In this document: positions 11,841-25,352 of the stretch, in pieces
How the letters are laid out: every line of letters begins with the position of its first letter
Position numbering within the stretch: the stretch's first letter is position 1
Assembly: GCF_036324505.1 (NCBI RefSeq)
Contig: NC_086350.1
Span: 17,047,532-17,111,531 of the forward strand
Direction: 5' to 3'
Length of the DNA: 64,000 nucleotides
From: Eleginops maclovinus
Lineage: Eukaryota > Chordata > Actinopteri > Perciformes > Eleginopidae
The notes under the pieces: model-generated
Seen by the model: only the letters and a program-made list of their open reading frames with translations
What the model was told of the DNA's origin: nothing
Databases searched by the model: none
Made by a program: the position numbers and the translations under genes

Positions 11841-13624
11841 AAACAAGCTGATCTGGCCCGAACTTGAGGGAGACTGTGGCTTAATTTAGGATCATGAAGT
11901 GGTTTAATTGCCCTTGTGATTGTTTAAAGATGATCACTGGCTGGAACCAGCTCTTGAAAGATGCACCCACACACAGAAAAGAGCAGAAGTACCAGGAAAA
12001 GCTGTGACAACTGATTTGAAATGATAACACTAGCAGATGTTAAAGCTTTAAAAATGAAATGATGTTTAGATTTGCAGGGAGTAAGACTAAAATATTGAAT
12101 CTCTAAATCCATCATGGTGTCCATGACACCTCTATCAGAGCAAAGTAAGAGCAAGACGCTCCATACTCTAAAACATGAGCAACAGCTTAAGCATTCAAAT
12201 CTTTTCCCATTATGAAATCATGTAGTAAATGCCTTGTCATTTTCTAAATGTGTTTTGTAAGTGTTCACTGCTCACATTTAAATTGATGAGTCTTGTAGAA
12301 GATTTAATCAGCTTGTATTGTAATTTTGTTGGATTTATTATATGTGAACACTCCCTTCAATTGCCCTGTGCGTTAAAGTAAGAGGACTTTCAAAGGCTTA
12401 GAAAGATACATTTGGAAAATGATGCTTCATTCTCACTACTCTTTCACATTCAAAGATATTCTTCGCTTGAGTATCTAGACAAGAAACGAAAAATGTTGCT
12501 AGACCAAGGCGGTTGTAGTCAATTGTTCCTTGTTAATTAGAAATATTTTCAGGTTATTGATTTCTGCTGAACCAAAAAGAGAAAAGGACTCTTGGATTTC
12601 AAATTCAATGTTAACCAAGTCCCCCCATTTGAATCAAAGTGAGCAATGTGCACGCTTTTGTATGCTCATACAAAGAAAGTAAATCAAAAATGTTGCTTCT
12701 TGAGCTTGATTTAAGGACCAATTTGGAAAATCTTGATTGCTTGTGCTGAAAATGGCATATACACAATGAAACTTTGGGCCCCTAAGGGCCTTGTCTCTGC
12801 CAACCTTTAGTAAAGACTTATGATTCCTCGCTTCACTGCAGAGAGGGAGGCTGAGGGGAATCTAGATGGAGAGGAAGAGTGTGAAGTTCTGCTCGAGGGA
12901 AGAGAAGACACTGAGCAGCTGATGTTCATAGATAGAAGGGGTTATAACATATCCAGAAAAAGAGATCACGACAAGGAGCTTTTTGGGTGTTTCACCTTAG
13001 GACAGAATTTGTGCTGGAGGTGGAGCCACATCAGTAGGGAGCCATCTGTTAGTTGAGGTGTAACCTAATGATTCATAGCTAAAGAGAGCTTCATCAGGGA
13101 ACAGGGAAATGGATTAAAACGAGTTTCTCAGTGAGCTGTTCAGTTGCCTTGAAAGCCAAACAGATGGCTTGCTGTAGTAGAAAGAGCCTCTGAGGTCTCT
13201 ATCTACAGATGGGATGCATGGAGTTCAGCTCCAGGGGATCCTCTTCATGCTTTCAATTATCCACTGCATGATAGAGACCAGCGGGCTTATTAAAATAGTA
13301 TTCACATGTCAAAATATAAGTCAGAAGTTTTTGTGGCTCCTATATGCATTACTCCTTTTTGACATGTTTAATGTATAGTTTTTCTTTCATCTCATCTCAT
13401 TTACTACTTTCTACTAGTTTTATGTCTATCTCTGCTTCCATTTTTCTGAGTTGAACTCAATATTTCATACCTACAGTAAAGTTCATTCATGTTTACTTGA
13501 AAAGGTATACCAGTATCATTACGTCTTGGTAATCTGTGGACTTCCTGTACTTAAATGTGTCCAGTTCATTTCTTCACTTAAACTAATCTCCTGCTGTCTC
13601 CTATACTTCATCTCCATATCTTAG

Positions 13625-13909
13625 ATGTCAGTAGAGGAGCTAGAGGCCTATGTGAACAGCCAGTTCGATGAGCTGCGCAGACTGGTGCGTCTGGAGGAAA
13701 AGAGGACCCTTCATCTGGTAGACCTCAAAGAGGCCTTCCTGACGGCATCCGCTGCTGAGAAAATTGCGGAGATCTCTGTCGAAACGGAGCGCCTGCAGGA
13801 AGAGATGGCCAACATCACACACCAGCTTTGCCTGCTGGAACAAGCGGAGGCGTTGGGCCCTGCTGTGGCAGCAGAGGCTCTAGCAGCAGTACCAGCCCAC
13901 AGAGTGCAG
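13625..13909 (+). CDS. trim44: TRIM44, coding exon 3 (coiled coil)
   Basis: A 285-nt exon in phase 0 on both sides, encoding residues 240-334. It begins MSVEELEAYVNSQFDELRRLV and carries the family-typical EEKRTLHLVDLKEA stretch (mammalian TRIM44 has a near-identical EEQKALHLVDIQEA). Heptad-like spacing of Leu, Ile and Ala with many Glu and Arg residues predicts the coiled coil used for self-association. The final 20 residues are Ala-rich. Acceptor is TATCTTAG and donor CAG|GTGAGA. Retention of intron 3 would add ten codons and stop, giving a protein without the acidic tail. Confidence 0.95.
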
Positions 13910-16536
13910 GTGAGAAGAACGGACTTCCTCAGTCTGATGTAGATAAAGGTGCCTGCCGTTGTCATGCTATAAGGTGACTTCTTTGTGGAAATAATTAATG
14001 GTGTTTTCATCCCAGTTACCATCTACCTTCAAGACAAGATGCCATTCCTAAATTGACTTGTTTAATTTTTTTATGGCTGTTCACAGTATTTTTTATATAT
14101 AAAAATATGAAAAAATGTTCTCTGTGAAAACCCTGGCTGTCAGACATGAACAAAATTAAACAACCATTTTGAAACTGGCTTTATTACACTTTCAGATTCC
14201 TGTTCCGGAAATGTTTTCAAATTCATTAGATACACCTACATTATCTCAAGTTAGGCAAATGTTTCACACTTTTACCAATCGGAATCCAATAATACTGGGT
14301 GCACTTTATTCAGAGATGAAGGTTGGTTAAGAACTGGTGAGAATGTAACTTAATTAACATAACAATCCTATGTTGTTGTAAACAAAATGTATGTCGGAAC
14401 ACGAAAACAGTTACAAAACTGAATGAAAACCTTATGTATAAGATCCGGAGACTCATATTAAAGCATTAAAACACAGTAAAGCTGACCTATTAAATTAGAA
14501 AAATGAAATGACAAGACTTATCTGATGAGATCATATTGATAGAGCCAAAGCAAACTGGGTCAATGACAAATGTAAACGTAGACTTTAAACACAGAGGTCT
14601 GTTGCCAAAGCTGTTACTGAGGGCAGCCTTGTAAAACTGACACTATTGCCTTGTCAATAAACAATTACAAACTATTTGCCAGCCAGCAGAAAGCTGTTAT
14701 GTTGCTGATCATCTGTATCCAACTTTACAGAGCATGCTGTAGATATTATTTCTAATTTAACTTCAACCTGTTTACCTTTGCTTGTGATGCAACCTATCTT
14801 TGTTATATTTCCGCTAATAGGGAGTCGGTCCAATGCCTTGCTTAAGGACAATTTAGGCACTTTGAATGCTAGCATCCAAGGGGTGTGATCCCAGGCCTTT
14901 AACTTAAAGTATTATCTTACTAATGACTGCGGCATCTGCTACATAGTCATTATGGCAAAAATTAATATGGTAAACAGGTGCCGCAATACACAGCTTTGTT
15001 CCAAATGAAAGAAGACACCAGCTGTATTTATCCGGGCGTATATTATGTTGAGAAAAATGCAGTTTTCCTTTTATACAGTCAGCTGTGTCAGTGGGATACA
15101 GGTAGTTAGATGCAAATAAATCCTGCACTGTAGGCTGATGAAGCATACATGTAACGGTGTTTGTCCTCTGTAATTCTGCCATGAACACAGCAGGTACACT
15201 CTTCTTTTTACATGCCCGCCCGTTAGTCATAGTAAGCTCCCCATGCCAAAGTGCTGAGTGCTGTTACAGTATGTAATTCATACATTTACACATACATTGG
15301 CACTAAGGAAATGCCATGCCAACGCACTTATGTCACTTCAGATCCTGCTGCACTTCACTCCCTCATCTCTAATTTGAAAATTGAAGTGAGGGCTTTTACT
15401 GCCTATACATCTCAAATTAAAACATCCCATCGGTCCATTTGTCACTCTCCATACTTAAGTCAGCACAGTCAGGAAAAGGAGGCCTGAGTGTTCCCTGGTG
15501 ATGCTCTACGGGAGCAGGGACGCTGCAGTAATGGCGGTAGCTGACGTTCAGATTGCTTTTCTGGCTGAGAAATGAATCCACTGTGGGCCAGGTTCATTAA
15601 GGCTGTAATTGAATGCCGATGGTTACCCTGTTTGTTCTCATGTGTTAGTTATTGCTGGAACGGGCAGTGTTATTTTATCACAGGAGAGCTGTGTGTAGGT
15701 GTACAGGGGAGCTTATGCAGCACTTTACTTACCCAGTAATTATATATCTTTTTAATGTTCATTTGAGCTGAGTTTGAATGTGTAGTCTGAGATTTAATGT
15801 GAGGGATTCTGCGGGCGCCAAAACAGCCATTGCATCACAAACTCAGCAAGACCTGCAGCAATTTTTTCCTCTGTAAAACATTTACAACGTGTAGGGAGCC
15901 TCGTGAATCCAGAGAACTGGCTCAAACATGAATTCTCCTTTTTGCTCCCTCACTCTGTCACTTTTAGTCTCACAGTGGCTTTGCCTATAGATGGCACATT
16001 GAACTACAATCATTCACTTGCCCCTTTACTGCAGTTCTGCTCAACTGTGGTGCTAGAACTTAAACAATACTTAGTTTGATTCATATACCAATAGTTGGCT
16101 TTATTCATTAGTTTGCAGGTGTTAAAACATGACACATCTCAAACTGACAGAGCTCAGAGTGATGCTTTGTCTTGTCTTTATTCGAAATCAATAAGTAAGT
16201 GTACAATGTATGAAAAGTATGAATAGCAACACAACATACTTTTTGGGCTTTGCGTTGATCTTGTAGTTGATTAATAGGTTGTTTCAGCACACCACTAGCA
16301 AGATCTGCAGTAGTGTATAGTCTATATAAATCTTTTGCGAGGTCCTGGACTGTTGTGAAGAAGTGTTTTGGATTTGAAGTCAAGGGAAGAAACCATAACA
16401 TCGGGGTAATTGACACTATAAAAGAAAATACTCTAAAACATATTTAAATATGTATAAACCTTGTGATTTTTTGTTTGTTTCCCCATGTGTAAAGTGCAAC
16501 CTAATCCTGTTTGCCAGAGAGGTAGAGGTATAGCCT

Positions 16537-16611
16537 CTAGCACTTTTTGGAAGTGCCTTGATTCCAAAACATTTTTTGAAGAAAAGCTTTCGAGCTTCAG
16601 AAAAGTGCTAG
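16537..16611. repeat. Inverted repeat with nested TTCG hairpin
   Basis: CTAGCACTTTT at 16537-16547 is exactly reverse-complemented by AAAAGTGCTAG at 16601-16611. Within the loop, AAGCT-TTCG-AGCTT (16584-16597) forms a second small hairpin. It might be a miniature transposon remnant or simply chance structure. Confidence 0.6.
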
Positions 16612-18648
16612 CCGCCTTGAAAGAATATTAAACTCACATACTGCAGTCTGCTGAACGAAGCAACTATGATGTAAAATGTTTCACACCTGCATAAAACCCA
16701 TCCTTTAAACGGCTCCCCAAAGAGTAAACCACATAATTGAGGTGAGTCTTCTTGCTTAAGGTCAAACAAACAAACTACCACTGATTCAGTTAATAATCTA
16801 TTGTCTTTTTTTAATGCAGGCCCAGGAACACAGGTGTAGTAGACACGCATACACACACAAAAAAGATGTTCAGTGGAGATAAGAACAACATTGACAAAAT
16901 TGACCAATCAGTGGGAGCCAGAGGGAGAATACATTAAGAGACTTTGTTTCAGACCGAAAACACTTATAATAAAAATACTCTGTCTCCAGACTTTCATTAA
17001 AAAAGTGCCAGTAGGTACCTATTTGTACAACCGCGCAGTGGGTTTACTTGAACATTCCCTGGCGACCATACAGTAATTAAAAAACATTCATATGTCACTT
17101 GGCAGGAAATTATCTTTCTGCCTGACTGGTAGGGACAAAGACCGGGCATTAAAAGCAGAGCCAAGATACCTCATCAGCCAGGCGTTAAGATTCTGCAGCA
17201 GTGACCCAACCATGACTCAGCGTTACCCTCACAATGCTCACAATGTAGTGCTCCGAGGCCGATTAGAAACAACGCAGCCTGTCTCATAGATACCTTTTTA
17301 AATCAGATATGAAGCTAAGTGTTAAGACTCTTTTTACACCATGCAGTTTAATTTAGATCTGTTCGTAATGAAACATAATTCCTGTTTGAGAAAAAAATTG
17401 TTTTACACTATTAGAAAACAATATAAAATGATAATTAATCAATATTTCCTCATAAGGGCTCATAGCCCATGGACTTAAATGTGCACCATATAAAGCCCTT
17501 GGATGTTTTATTTCATGATATGACTTTTCCTCCATTTTCTATATGGTGGATCTAATGAAATTTGATTGGTATTATTTATTGATCATTGCAGTAAGGCTTA
17601 TTATTTATATACATTTACCCTCACAAGGGTTTTCTTTTTAAGTTTGTAAAGTGATATAACACACAGATCAAGGTGCATCATTCCATAATGTTGATTTCAT
17701 TTATTTGAATTATAATTGGAGCCGTTTCAGGTTACATCTTTTGATGGTGTATGCTTTGCTCAAAGTAGTTGAGAGTTTCAGTTTGTATATATATGCACAT
17801 ATTGATTTCACTGCCTGAGGCTGTGTGAATAATATGATATAAGAAATATTGAATCTTGTTTTATTCAACAGGGAAGGTATTATTTTTGCAAAGGTAACTG
17901 TGGTTATCTAAAGCCGGAACAATGCTTCATAGCCATCAGCCTATTTTTATCATTGTACATTTCTTTCAATTTTGTGCGCACAGGCAGAAAACACTCTTTA
18001 ATTGGACCAAATTTAAACAAATCATAATGGTAAATAAAATCTTGTATATTTGAAAAGACAGTTGAATTAGGATTTCATTAAAGCAGATCTGTCTATCTTC
18101 TTCCCTTTTGGTCTACTGCCACTCAGAAAGTCAGAAGGCTAGAGAAATGGTACTTGGTAAATGTCAGTTTTGCGCTAACTGACTTTTAAGTCTATTGAAG
18201 CTTTTGTCAAGGTAAATCAAAATGAATCTCACCAAGTTCCAATATTTGAAAATAAGCATTTGTCCAGATTTTGAAGCTCATTAAATGTAGTTCCAAATCT
18301 TAGTCTCCGCATCCTCCACTCAGCAGCTCTCCTCTCATGTGATGCGCTGCCACAGAGCTATTGGCTTCGAGACGCTGTTAGTTAAAATCCCTTTCTGGTG
18401 CAGCCATTTCAGCACTGGTGTTCAAGGTCCAGTGCTACAGTACTGTCAGTGGACTATTAATGATTACAAAAGAGACCGCCTTGTGCTCAAAGTCCTTTTG
18501 ACTGAAAAGAAACCAATTGAGATTAGGGATGGTATAACAAGTAGTTTGGCTGTAGTACATGAAAGTGATTTCAAGTGTATTGCATTGGTCCTGGAGGTGT
18601 GTGTCTGGCATGCTGAATACTGATTTTGCAAGTGTTTACAGTCTACAG

Positions 18649-19180
18649 CAGGAGTGTCCACAGTTTTTTTCACTGAGGGCCAAATACAGAAAAACATACT
18701 AAGGGCTGGGCCATCTACTACAGTAGAGGTGAGGTATATTGCCTTATAGGTTAAGTTAGCAAATCAATCGAAAGTGGGTAAATTTGGCTTGATACTTGAA
18801 TATGCTTTAAAAAACTGCCTACTTCACAGCTATCCGTAGGATTTCATTTATTTAATTGGCAGTTCATTACTGATTATAAGGCGGTATATGAAGGGTATAT
18901 TCAAGCATGTTATGCCAATAACCTATGTGGCTTTTTTGATCAACTAAGATTTGTTACAAAATGTTTTCAACTTCAAATGACGGAATTGATTTGACACTGG
19001 GCTTATCAACACATGAACACTACTTTGTAATATATGTTTACATATTATAGTACAATATAAGACAAACACAAGTTTCATGTGTGGGCCATATTCCATTATA
19101 CTTTTAGAGTTTGCTGAGGGCCGATTCAAAATGGACCACGGGCCGCATTTGGGCCCCGGGCCATAGTTTGGACACCCCTG
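18649..19180. mobile_element. hAT-type MITE with CAGGGGTGTCC termini
   Basis: The right end, reverse complemented, reads CAGGGGTGTCCAAACTATGG and the left end reads CAGGAGTGTCCACAGTTT. Both lead into a GGGCCAAAT-like subterminal motif. These are typical termini of Charlie-like hAT non-autonomous elements in vertebrates. The flanking 8-mers GTCTACAG and GTCTGTTG match at five of eight positions, consistent with an eroded 8-bp target-site duplication. The 532-bp body has no transposase frame. Confidence 0.75.
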
Positions 19181-19649
19181 GTCTGTTGTGTATAATAAAT
19201 GTTATGTGTGAAAATGTGAAATAATGCATTAACATCTTCTCTAAATTGACAGAATCTGAAATGTGATTCATTTTGTGCATGAATAACTTTTTGCTTGAGG
19301 TATTTGTGTACACCAGCAGTCAACAAATCACATCAATCATTTTGACATGGACAAAAGTCTTTTAAGCCCCAACGACAATAAAACTGGAAAACCAGCACTT
19401 GAATAGTGTTGTGCGGCTAACTTGGTGCTTTGTTCCACACTGCTCCTTTTTAATAAGCTCATGAATAAACATGAGAACAACTGGTGGATAGAAGTGAACA
19501 TTAAATGGTCAGATAAATAGCCTGACCAGCTGTGTTGACCAAGTTAATGTTAATGATGTTGTTTATCTTGTTATCTGCTATCCACAACTGCTGTGCAAAG
19601 ATTTTAATTATGATTTATTCTCTCTCTGTCTCTTTCTCCTTGTTTGCAG

Positions 19650-19672
19650 CGCGACATTGAGGCCAGGCCAAG
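19650..19672 (+). CDS. trim44: TRIM44, coding exon 4 (23-nt microexon)
   Basis: The exon encodes RDIEARP plus two bases of an Arg codon (residues 335-342), with the third base supplied by exon 5. The acceptor is strong, with a pyrimidine-rich tract ending TTTGCAG, and the donor is AAG|GTAAGA. The main evidence is frame logic: only with this exon included does exon 5 read into the acidic tail expected of TRIM44. Direct joining of exon 3 to exon 5 gives a different, basic 14-residue tail and an early stop at 44573. Confidence 0.8.
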
Positions 19673-22408
19673 GTAAGACTGCCAGTGTGATTCATTTTCA
19701 CCCTTTCAAAACAGGATAGTGGTCACTAAGGGCCCTTCATAACATCCTCACTCAGGTCATTGGTGCCATCTAACACCATGAGACTGTTGAGTATCCAGCC
19801 TGCATAATAACACAAAAACACCCTGCAAGTCTCTCGTAGTGACTCACTCGAGCAACTCACAAACTCACGACAGACACAGAGTCACCTATGCAGACAAAGC
19901 GTCCAAACTTAAGGAGTCATATGCAAGTCACGTCGGTGCCCCAGCGAGGCAATTAGTAGCTCTCATCTGTGGGTGCCTGTTAGAATCAGAAGAGGTGACA
20001 ATCTGCCTGGTCCAATCAGAAAGCTATGGACAGAGGCTGACAGACTGCAGCTGTGTGTGTGTTTATATGCTTGCATACTCTATATATATTCTCTTTAATA
20101 AGACAAGCTGTTGTGTCATTAGTGGGGTCAAGTCTCACACTCTGATATAGTAATACTTTAATGAAGATGATTACGTGCAGTTATATGTAAAGGAAGTGGT
20201 AGCAACTAAACCTCGCCAAGAGGCTAAATAAGGCTCATCACTTTGACACACTTCAAAAACCATCACAAGAGACATACATATATCAACAAAGTAATAGCAA
20301 AGAAGGTAAATAAAAAGCCTATTTAAATGTTGTATATTTGACACACTCTACAAGAAGGAGGGACAAGAGAAAAATGCCATTTGGGGGTGTTAGAGAACTG
20401 TTTGATAGTTTAAATAACATTTTGAAACCACTTTTTCCCAAAATGTATCTACATTTTGTACATTTTGTGTATTTAAGTGCACGTTTTAGCATTTTGGGAA
20501 TGGATTATTTGAAATGTCAAAGGTGGGACCTTAAATATCGAAACAAGTTACGAGAATTATAGAAATGATAAAGCTTGAGAAGTTGGCTTATCCATATTAT
20601 TTTCCTGTTGCATTTACAGTTTGTGTGTGTAGTTTTTGCGACATCTTTGACCTTTTATATCAGTCTGTGTCAGACAATCTGAACTGGATAGTCCTCTCCC
20701 AGTCTCCAAGTTATTGATCTGTTGACACTAGAACCCATCAGCATCTTCGGTGCAGGAGCGCCCCTAGCACCACCTGCTGTCTCTGCCTCTCCTCCTGGCT
20801 GCCCCTCTGGGCTTTTATCTCAAAGTACTTCTCCCCTTTTTTCGACACACACACACGCACACGCACACGCACACATTCAGACACCATCAAATTTCAGCAC
20901 ATCTGTTCTCAGAGAAAATAACCTTATTCTTTGGGACTTGATTGAAGATGAAGGCTGAATACTGAAATAATTCCGTGGGACACAAAAAAATACGCTTTTG
21001 ATTGGCAACAGGCTCTTTTTCTGCACACCGTAATGTCATTTTTAATTTCACTTTGTGCTATTGATATTGTGGCGCTGCCTGCTTGTGGGAAATGTACTGT
21101 ATTTCCTCGCAGGAGTGTAATGTGCCTTTCTTGTAATAAGCAGGGAAAATCACGACCATGGCTGGTGCACGGTGCCAACATGTAATATGTTATTGATTGG
21201 GCGTCCAGTATTATAACCCCGCTCTGCAGCAGATGGCAGCGAGCTTGGACCCAAGGGTGAGATGGAGCTAATAGTTTGCCCTTGGTCAAGGTTAACCTCT
21301 AAATCTCTGCACATACACACTCTCGGATATAATTACTCCCAAAGTTCCCGGCCTTGCCCTAAAATGCAGTAGGTGCAGATTCTGCTGTGGCTAGTGGAAG
21401 ACGACACTCTTTGAAGAGACTTACAGGGAAAATGGAGGTTTTTGAGAGGTTAGTATGAATGATAAAAGTGAATTCTAGAGAGCTTGGTTTGTGAGTTTAT
21501 TATGGTGCTTAAACGGTAGAGACGGGACATGTGAAATGTTTGAAGGGTAAACAAACAAAGGAGATTTCCTGTCTTTGGAAAGGAGATGAAAAGGAAATTA
21601 GTGGAGGGAAAAAGAAGGAGAACAATTGTGCAGGATCAAGCAAGGAGTGGTTGTTTTCTGGTGATGTGCAATGGGATCCAGACAGCAAATTGATTATGAA
21701 GCAGAAACACTAATCCGCTGTCTGAGCCCCATATCGCCGCTGTAGACGGAGCTTCCCCAGGGGACAACAATCCTGCACCCACATGCTTCTTTCCTGCACT
21801 TCCTCATCAATACCATCCCCGCCTCTCCCTGAGCCTCTTAACATAGGTACTCCATGCCTGCCAAGATGTGTCCTCCTCTGAATATAAATCTTGCTTAACT
21901 CCCCTCAGCCCAACCTTCTCACTGCTGCCTCTAATGTGATGCATTGCAAATTTTGCTTGCATTCCCCGGCTTTAACCCACTCACCTCCTTAGGAAACCCC
22001 TGTACCTGATGTGCAACTCTTTTACATGTTTTTGCATGTCTATATGTTTGTCTCTTTATCTGCATGTGTGTATTTGTACGCACCTAAGCACCTAAACCAG
22101 AACAGCGTTTATCGTCTAGCCTTATTAGGCTGTTGCAATCCTTTGAAAATATGTTTTATGCGTATATGTGCAATAATTTGCCCAGTTTATTTGAACTGTT
22201 GGGTTATGCTTATTCCATGAATTTTAACACTAAGTGTGTCTGTTTTTGTACATTAATTAAGGAAGTAATAATTAAATGAAGCACGTAAAAATACAATTAT
22301 ATTTGTCTTTCATAGTTCACGCCTCCCTCCGTTCTTTCAGGAGGTACACCGCTCACTAGCTTTGATATTTTGCAGTCTGAGCCCTTATTGATCAAGAGGG
22401 GTGTGTCT

Positions 22409-22510
<102 letters not shown>

Positions 22511-22864
22511 AAGAATGGGAAGAACTGGCTGTATTCTGCAGTAGAGCTTTAAGTCCAGAAAGCCAATTTAAAATTGTCTCCTGAGATTTCGCACATAAGG
22601 GAGAATAGATGTAAAGACAATGAGAGAAAAAGAGAATAGCACTAATGAATTGTGCTTGTTAGACTTAAATGTGCGGTTCTGTTGGGACTTAAGGAGATGT
22701 GTAGAATAAATTATTTGTAGTGTGGCTTCTACTACTTTAAGTCTTTAGCTCTGCAGCTTCGGACTGAAAGAAGTCACTCTAATGCTCTTCAAAGAAGTCT
22801 TGTGTGTTTCATCCTTTTTCTTTAATTTTCTTAGAAGTAACAATCAAATATAGTTCAAAGTCAC

Positions 22865-22940
22865 ACCAGACACCAAATCAAATTCCTTGTATGTGTAAAC
22901 GTACCTGGCAATAAACTTGAATCTGATTCTCTGACTTAGT
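22865..22940 (+). mobile_element. 3' tail of an L2-like LINE or LINE-mobilised SINE
   Basis: The stretch TTCCTTGTATGTGTAAACGT followed by ACCTGGCAATAAACTTGAATCTGATTCT is a common 3' terminus of fish L2-type elements, which normally end in a CTGATT-type short repeat. Only the tail is recognisable; the upstream limit is arbitrary. Confidence 0.55.
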
Positions 22941-24651
22941 CTCCTTTTCACCAAGTCACTGTGATATAAGCAACACAATTATACAAACATTAAGACTTAA
23001 AGCAGGACTTCATATTTTCTTAAGCAACCAATCATTACCCTAAGTGGAAACTAATTTATGCCCACGTTGTATTTATTTCAACTTCAAAAGATGTTCAGTT
23101 TGCGTTCTATCGTTCATTTTAACAGAGATGTGTTAGTCTGCCATATGCAATATATAGACTGCATATATTTGACTCATAAACACTGTAAATGTTTATCCTT
23201 TAGAGCTAATATTTGATGCTGAGACGAATGATGCTCAAAGAATTGCATGACTGCTTGTCTACAATAGTAAATACCTTTTAAGAAAAGGTTTTGTTTTAAA
23301 GCCTACTTTCATGCAGTGCAGGGCAAACTATGGTATGAATGCACAGTGGAATGAATAGAGTGGATCATATGTGGATTATAGGGGCATCACTTTGCACCCA
23401 CTGCTGCTCATTATTCTTTTGAAAATCTGCCTTTTTATCTGAATCAGGTTTATCTTATTTACAGAGAGAAATTATTTAAACAAAAGACGGAAGAAATACA
23501 AACCATGAAACCCCCAGAGCTTACTGTAGAAAAAACATGTCACACTGAAAGAAGAAAGAGAAGAGACGGTTGTTGGGAAGAATCGTTCAAAAACAGCAAA
23601 ATGCATAAATATCAAAGGAAAGGAAAACATAGGCATGTATACAGTTGATGCAAGAAAGGTGGAAACGTTGGTTGAAAGTAACTGTACCTAATCTACTGAA
23701 GAAAAAAAAAACTTCAGCTGATTCAGTTGTTTGTTTCCGAGCTGAAATCCGCCCCAAGATCGGTCAATCTACTGTATAAGAATAAAAACTCTGAATTAAG
23801 AAAAGGTAAAGCGTTGCGACATGTGGCAAGTTTGCTAAGCAAAGTGATGGAGGCATTCTGAGCATATAAATCACACAGTGTAATCACACTTAAAGGGTAC
23901 AGCCTGCTGGGAAGCGTAGCACTTCTAATTACAATGGTGAGTTCCCCCCATTCATTTCGCCAATCACTCACGTCTCGACTGTATCTCAGGAGCTCCCTTC
24001 CCCTGTTTCACTCACTTTATCATGCTTGTATGGCCTGGAACACACACATACACAAGTGCACACACACACAGCTGAAATTTGGCAGATTAAAGCTCTTAAT
24101 TTCCCTCCATATTCTTTTCATTTCTTTTTAGATTTTCTCAAACATGTGCTCACATATTATGCATACATTGCAATATTTTCCAACTTTATGAATGCTCTAC
24201 AACCAGACTGTTGTTCAGTTTTGAAAAGCGTCTCAGAGTGATATAACTATAGATGTTCTTATACGTACCTCTGTATCCCGTCGTTTAGAAATGGTCGCAT
24301 CGCCCACCCGCTGACAGAGAAGAGCAGTGGGGCAAATTGCTCACTACTCTTGCTGAGTGAAGGCTGTAGACCACCCTCAATCACGGTGTACGCACACCAG
24401 CTCAAGGAAAATGGGGTGACAGGAAAGCAAAGCGGGTGCTTTGGGGACACAGCTTATCTGTCAGTGTGTGCTGTCTGTCCTTGCCTGGGTCGTATAGATT
24501 GGTTGAGTGAAGCAGGGGGGTGTCAGGGGAGCAAGGCCAGAGGACACAGCACAGAGCCCGGAGATGAGGGCATGGAGGGAGAGAGCTACTTCTTGTTCTA
24601 ATGAAAAATCTGCATTGCTTCCAACAAAAGCAGCCACTACAAGCCCTCTAG

Positions 24652-24831
<180 letters not shown>

Positions 24832-25144
24832 TCGTCTACATGCCCTCATTTAATTATCTATAATGTTTCATCTCGATGCATCCGCTGTACTTTACCTTTT
24901 AATTTTTCCTAAAACCCCTTCATTAGTAAACACATTTTCCCTGCTTATGTGTGTGTTTTTTCTCTTTTCTCCATTTCTCTTCCTTGGCCATTCCACAGGA
25001 GTAGATCTGAGGTCCCAAATGAATGCAAAGTACACATAACCCAAACTGACAAATACAGAGACATGCATTTAGATGATAAGAGACTATAAGCATGCATAAT
25101 TCATGGCACATGCACAGCGATCTCGCAGACTTTTAAATGCCATT

Positions 25145-25352
<208 letters not shown>

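Larger units (their letters stand above)
6371..13624 (+). other. trim44: trim44 intron 2
   Basis: A 7,254-bp intron (donor GTGAGT, acceptor TATCTTAG). It holds a pair of related segments at about 6801-6964 and 8650-8821, a short (GA)n at 8432, a (CT)n at 10894, and a possible tRNA-derived SINE near 11600. A few stretches, such as 9200-9340, are rich in homeobox-type AT motifs and could be regulatory. No other gene is seen. Confidence 0.85.
13910..19649 (+). other. trim44: trim44 intron 3
   Basis: A 5,740-bp intron (donor GTGAGA, acceptor TGTTTGCAG after a long pyrimidine tract). It includes an inverted-repeat hairpin at 16537-16611 and a hAT-type MITE at 18649-19180. Near 14830 there is weak similarity to the fish SINE core (GCCTTGCTTAAGGAC), too degraded to annotate separately. 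No other gene is seen. Confidence 0.85.

Noticed and set aside
14820..14910. SINE-core-like fragment in intron 3
   Set aside because: Only a short GCCTTGCTTAAGGAC match; too degraded to define an element.
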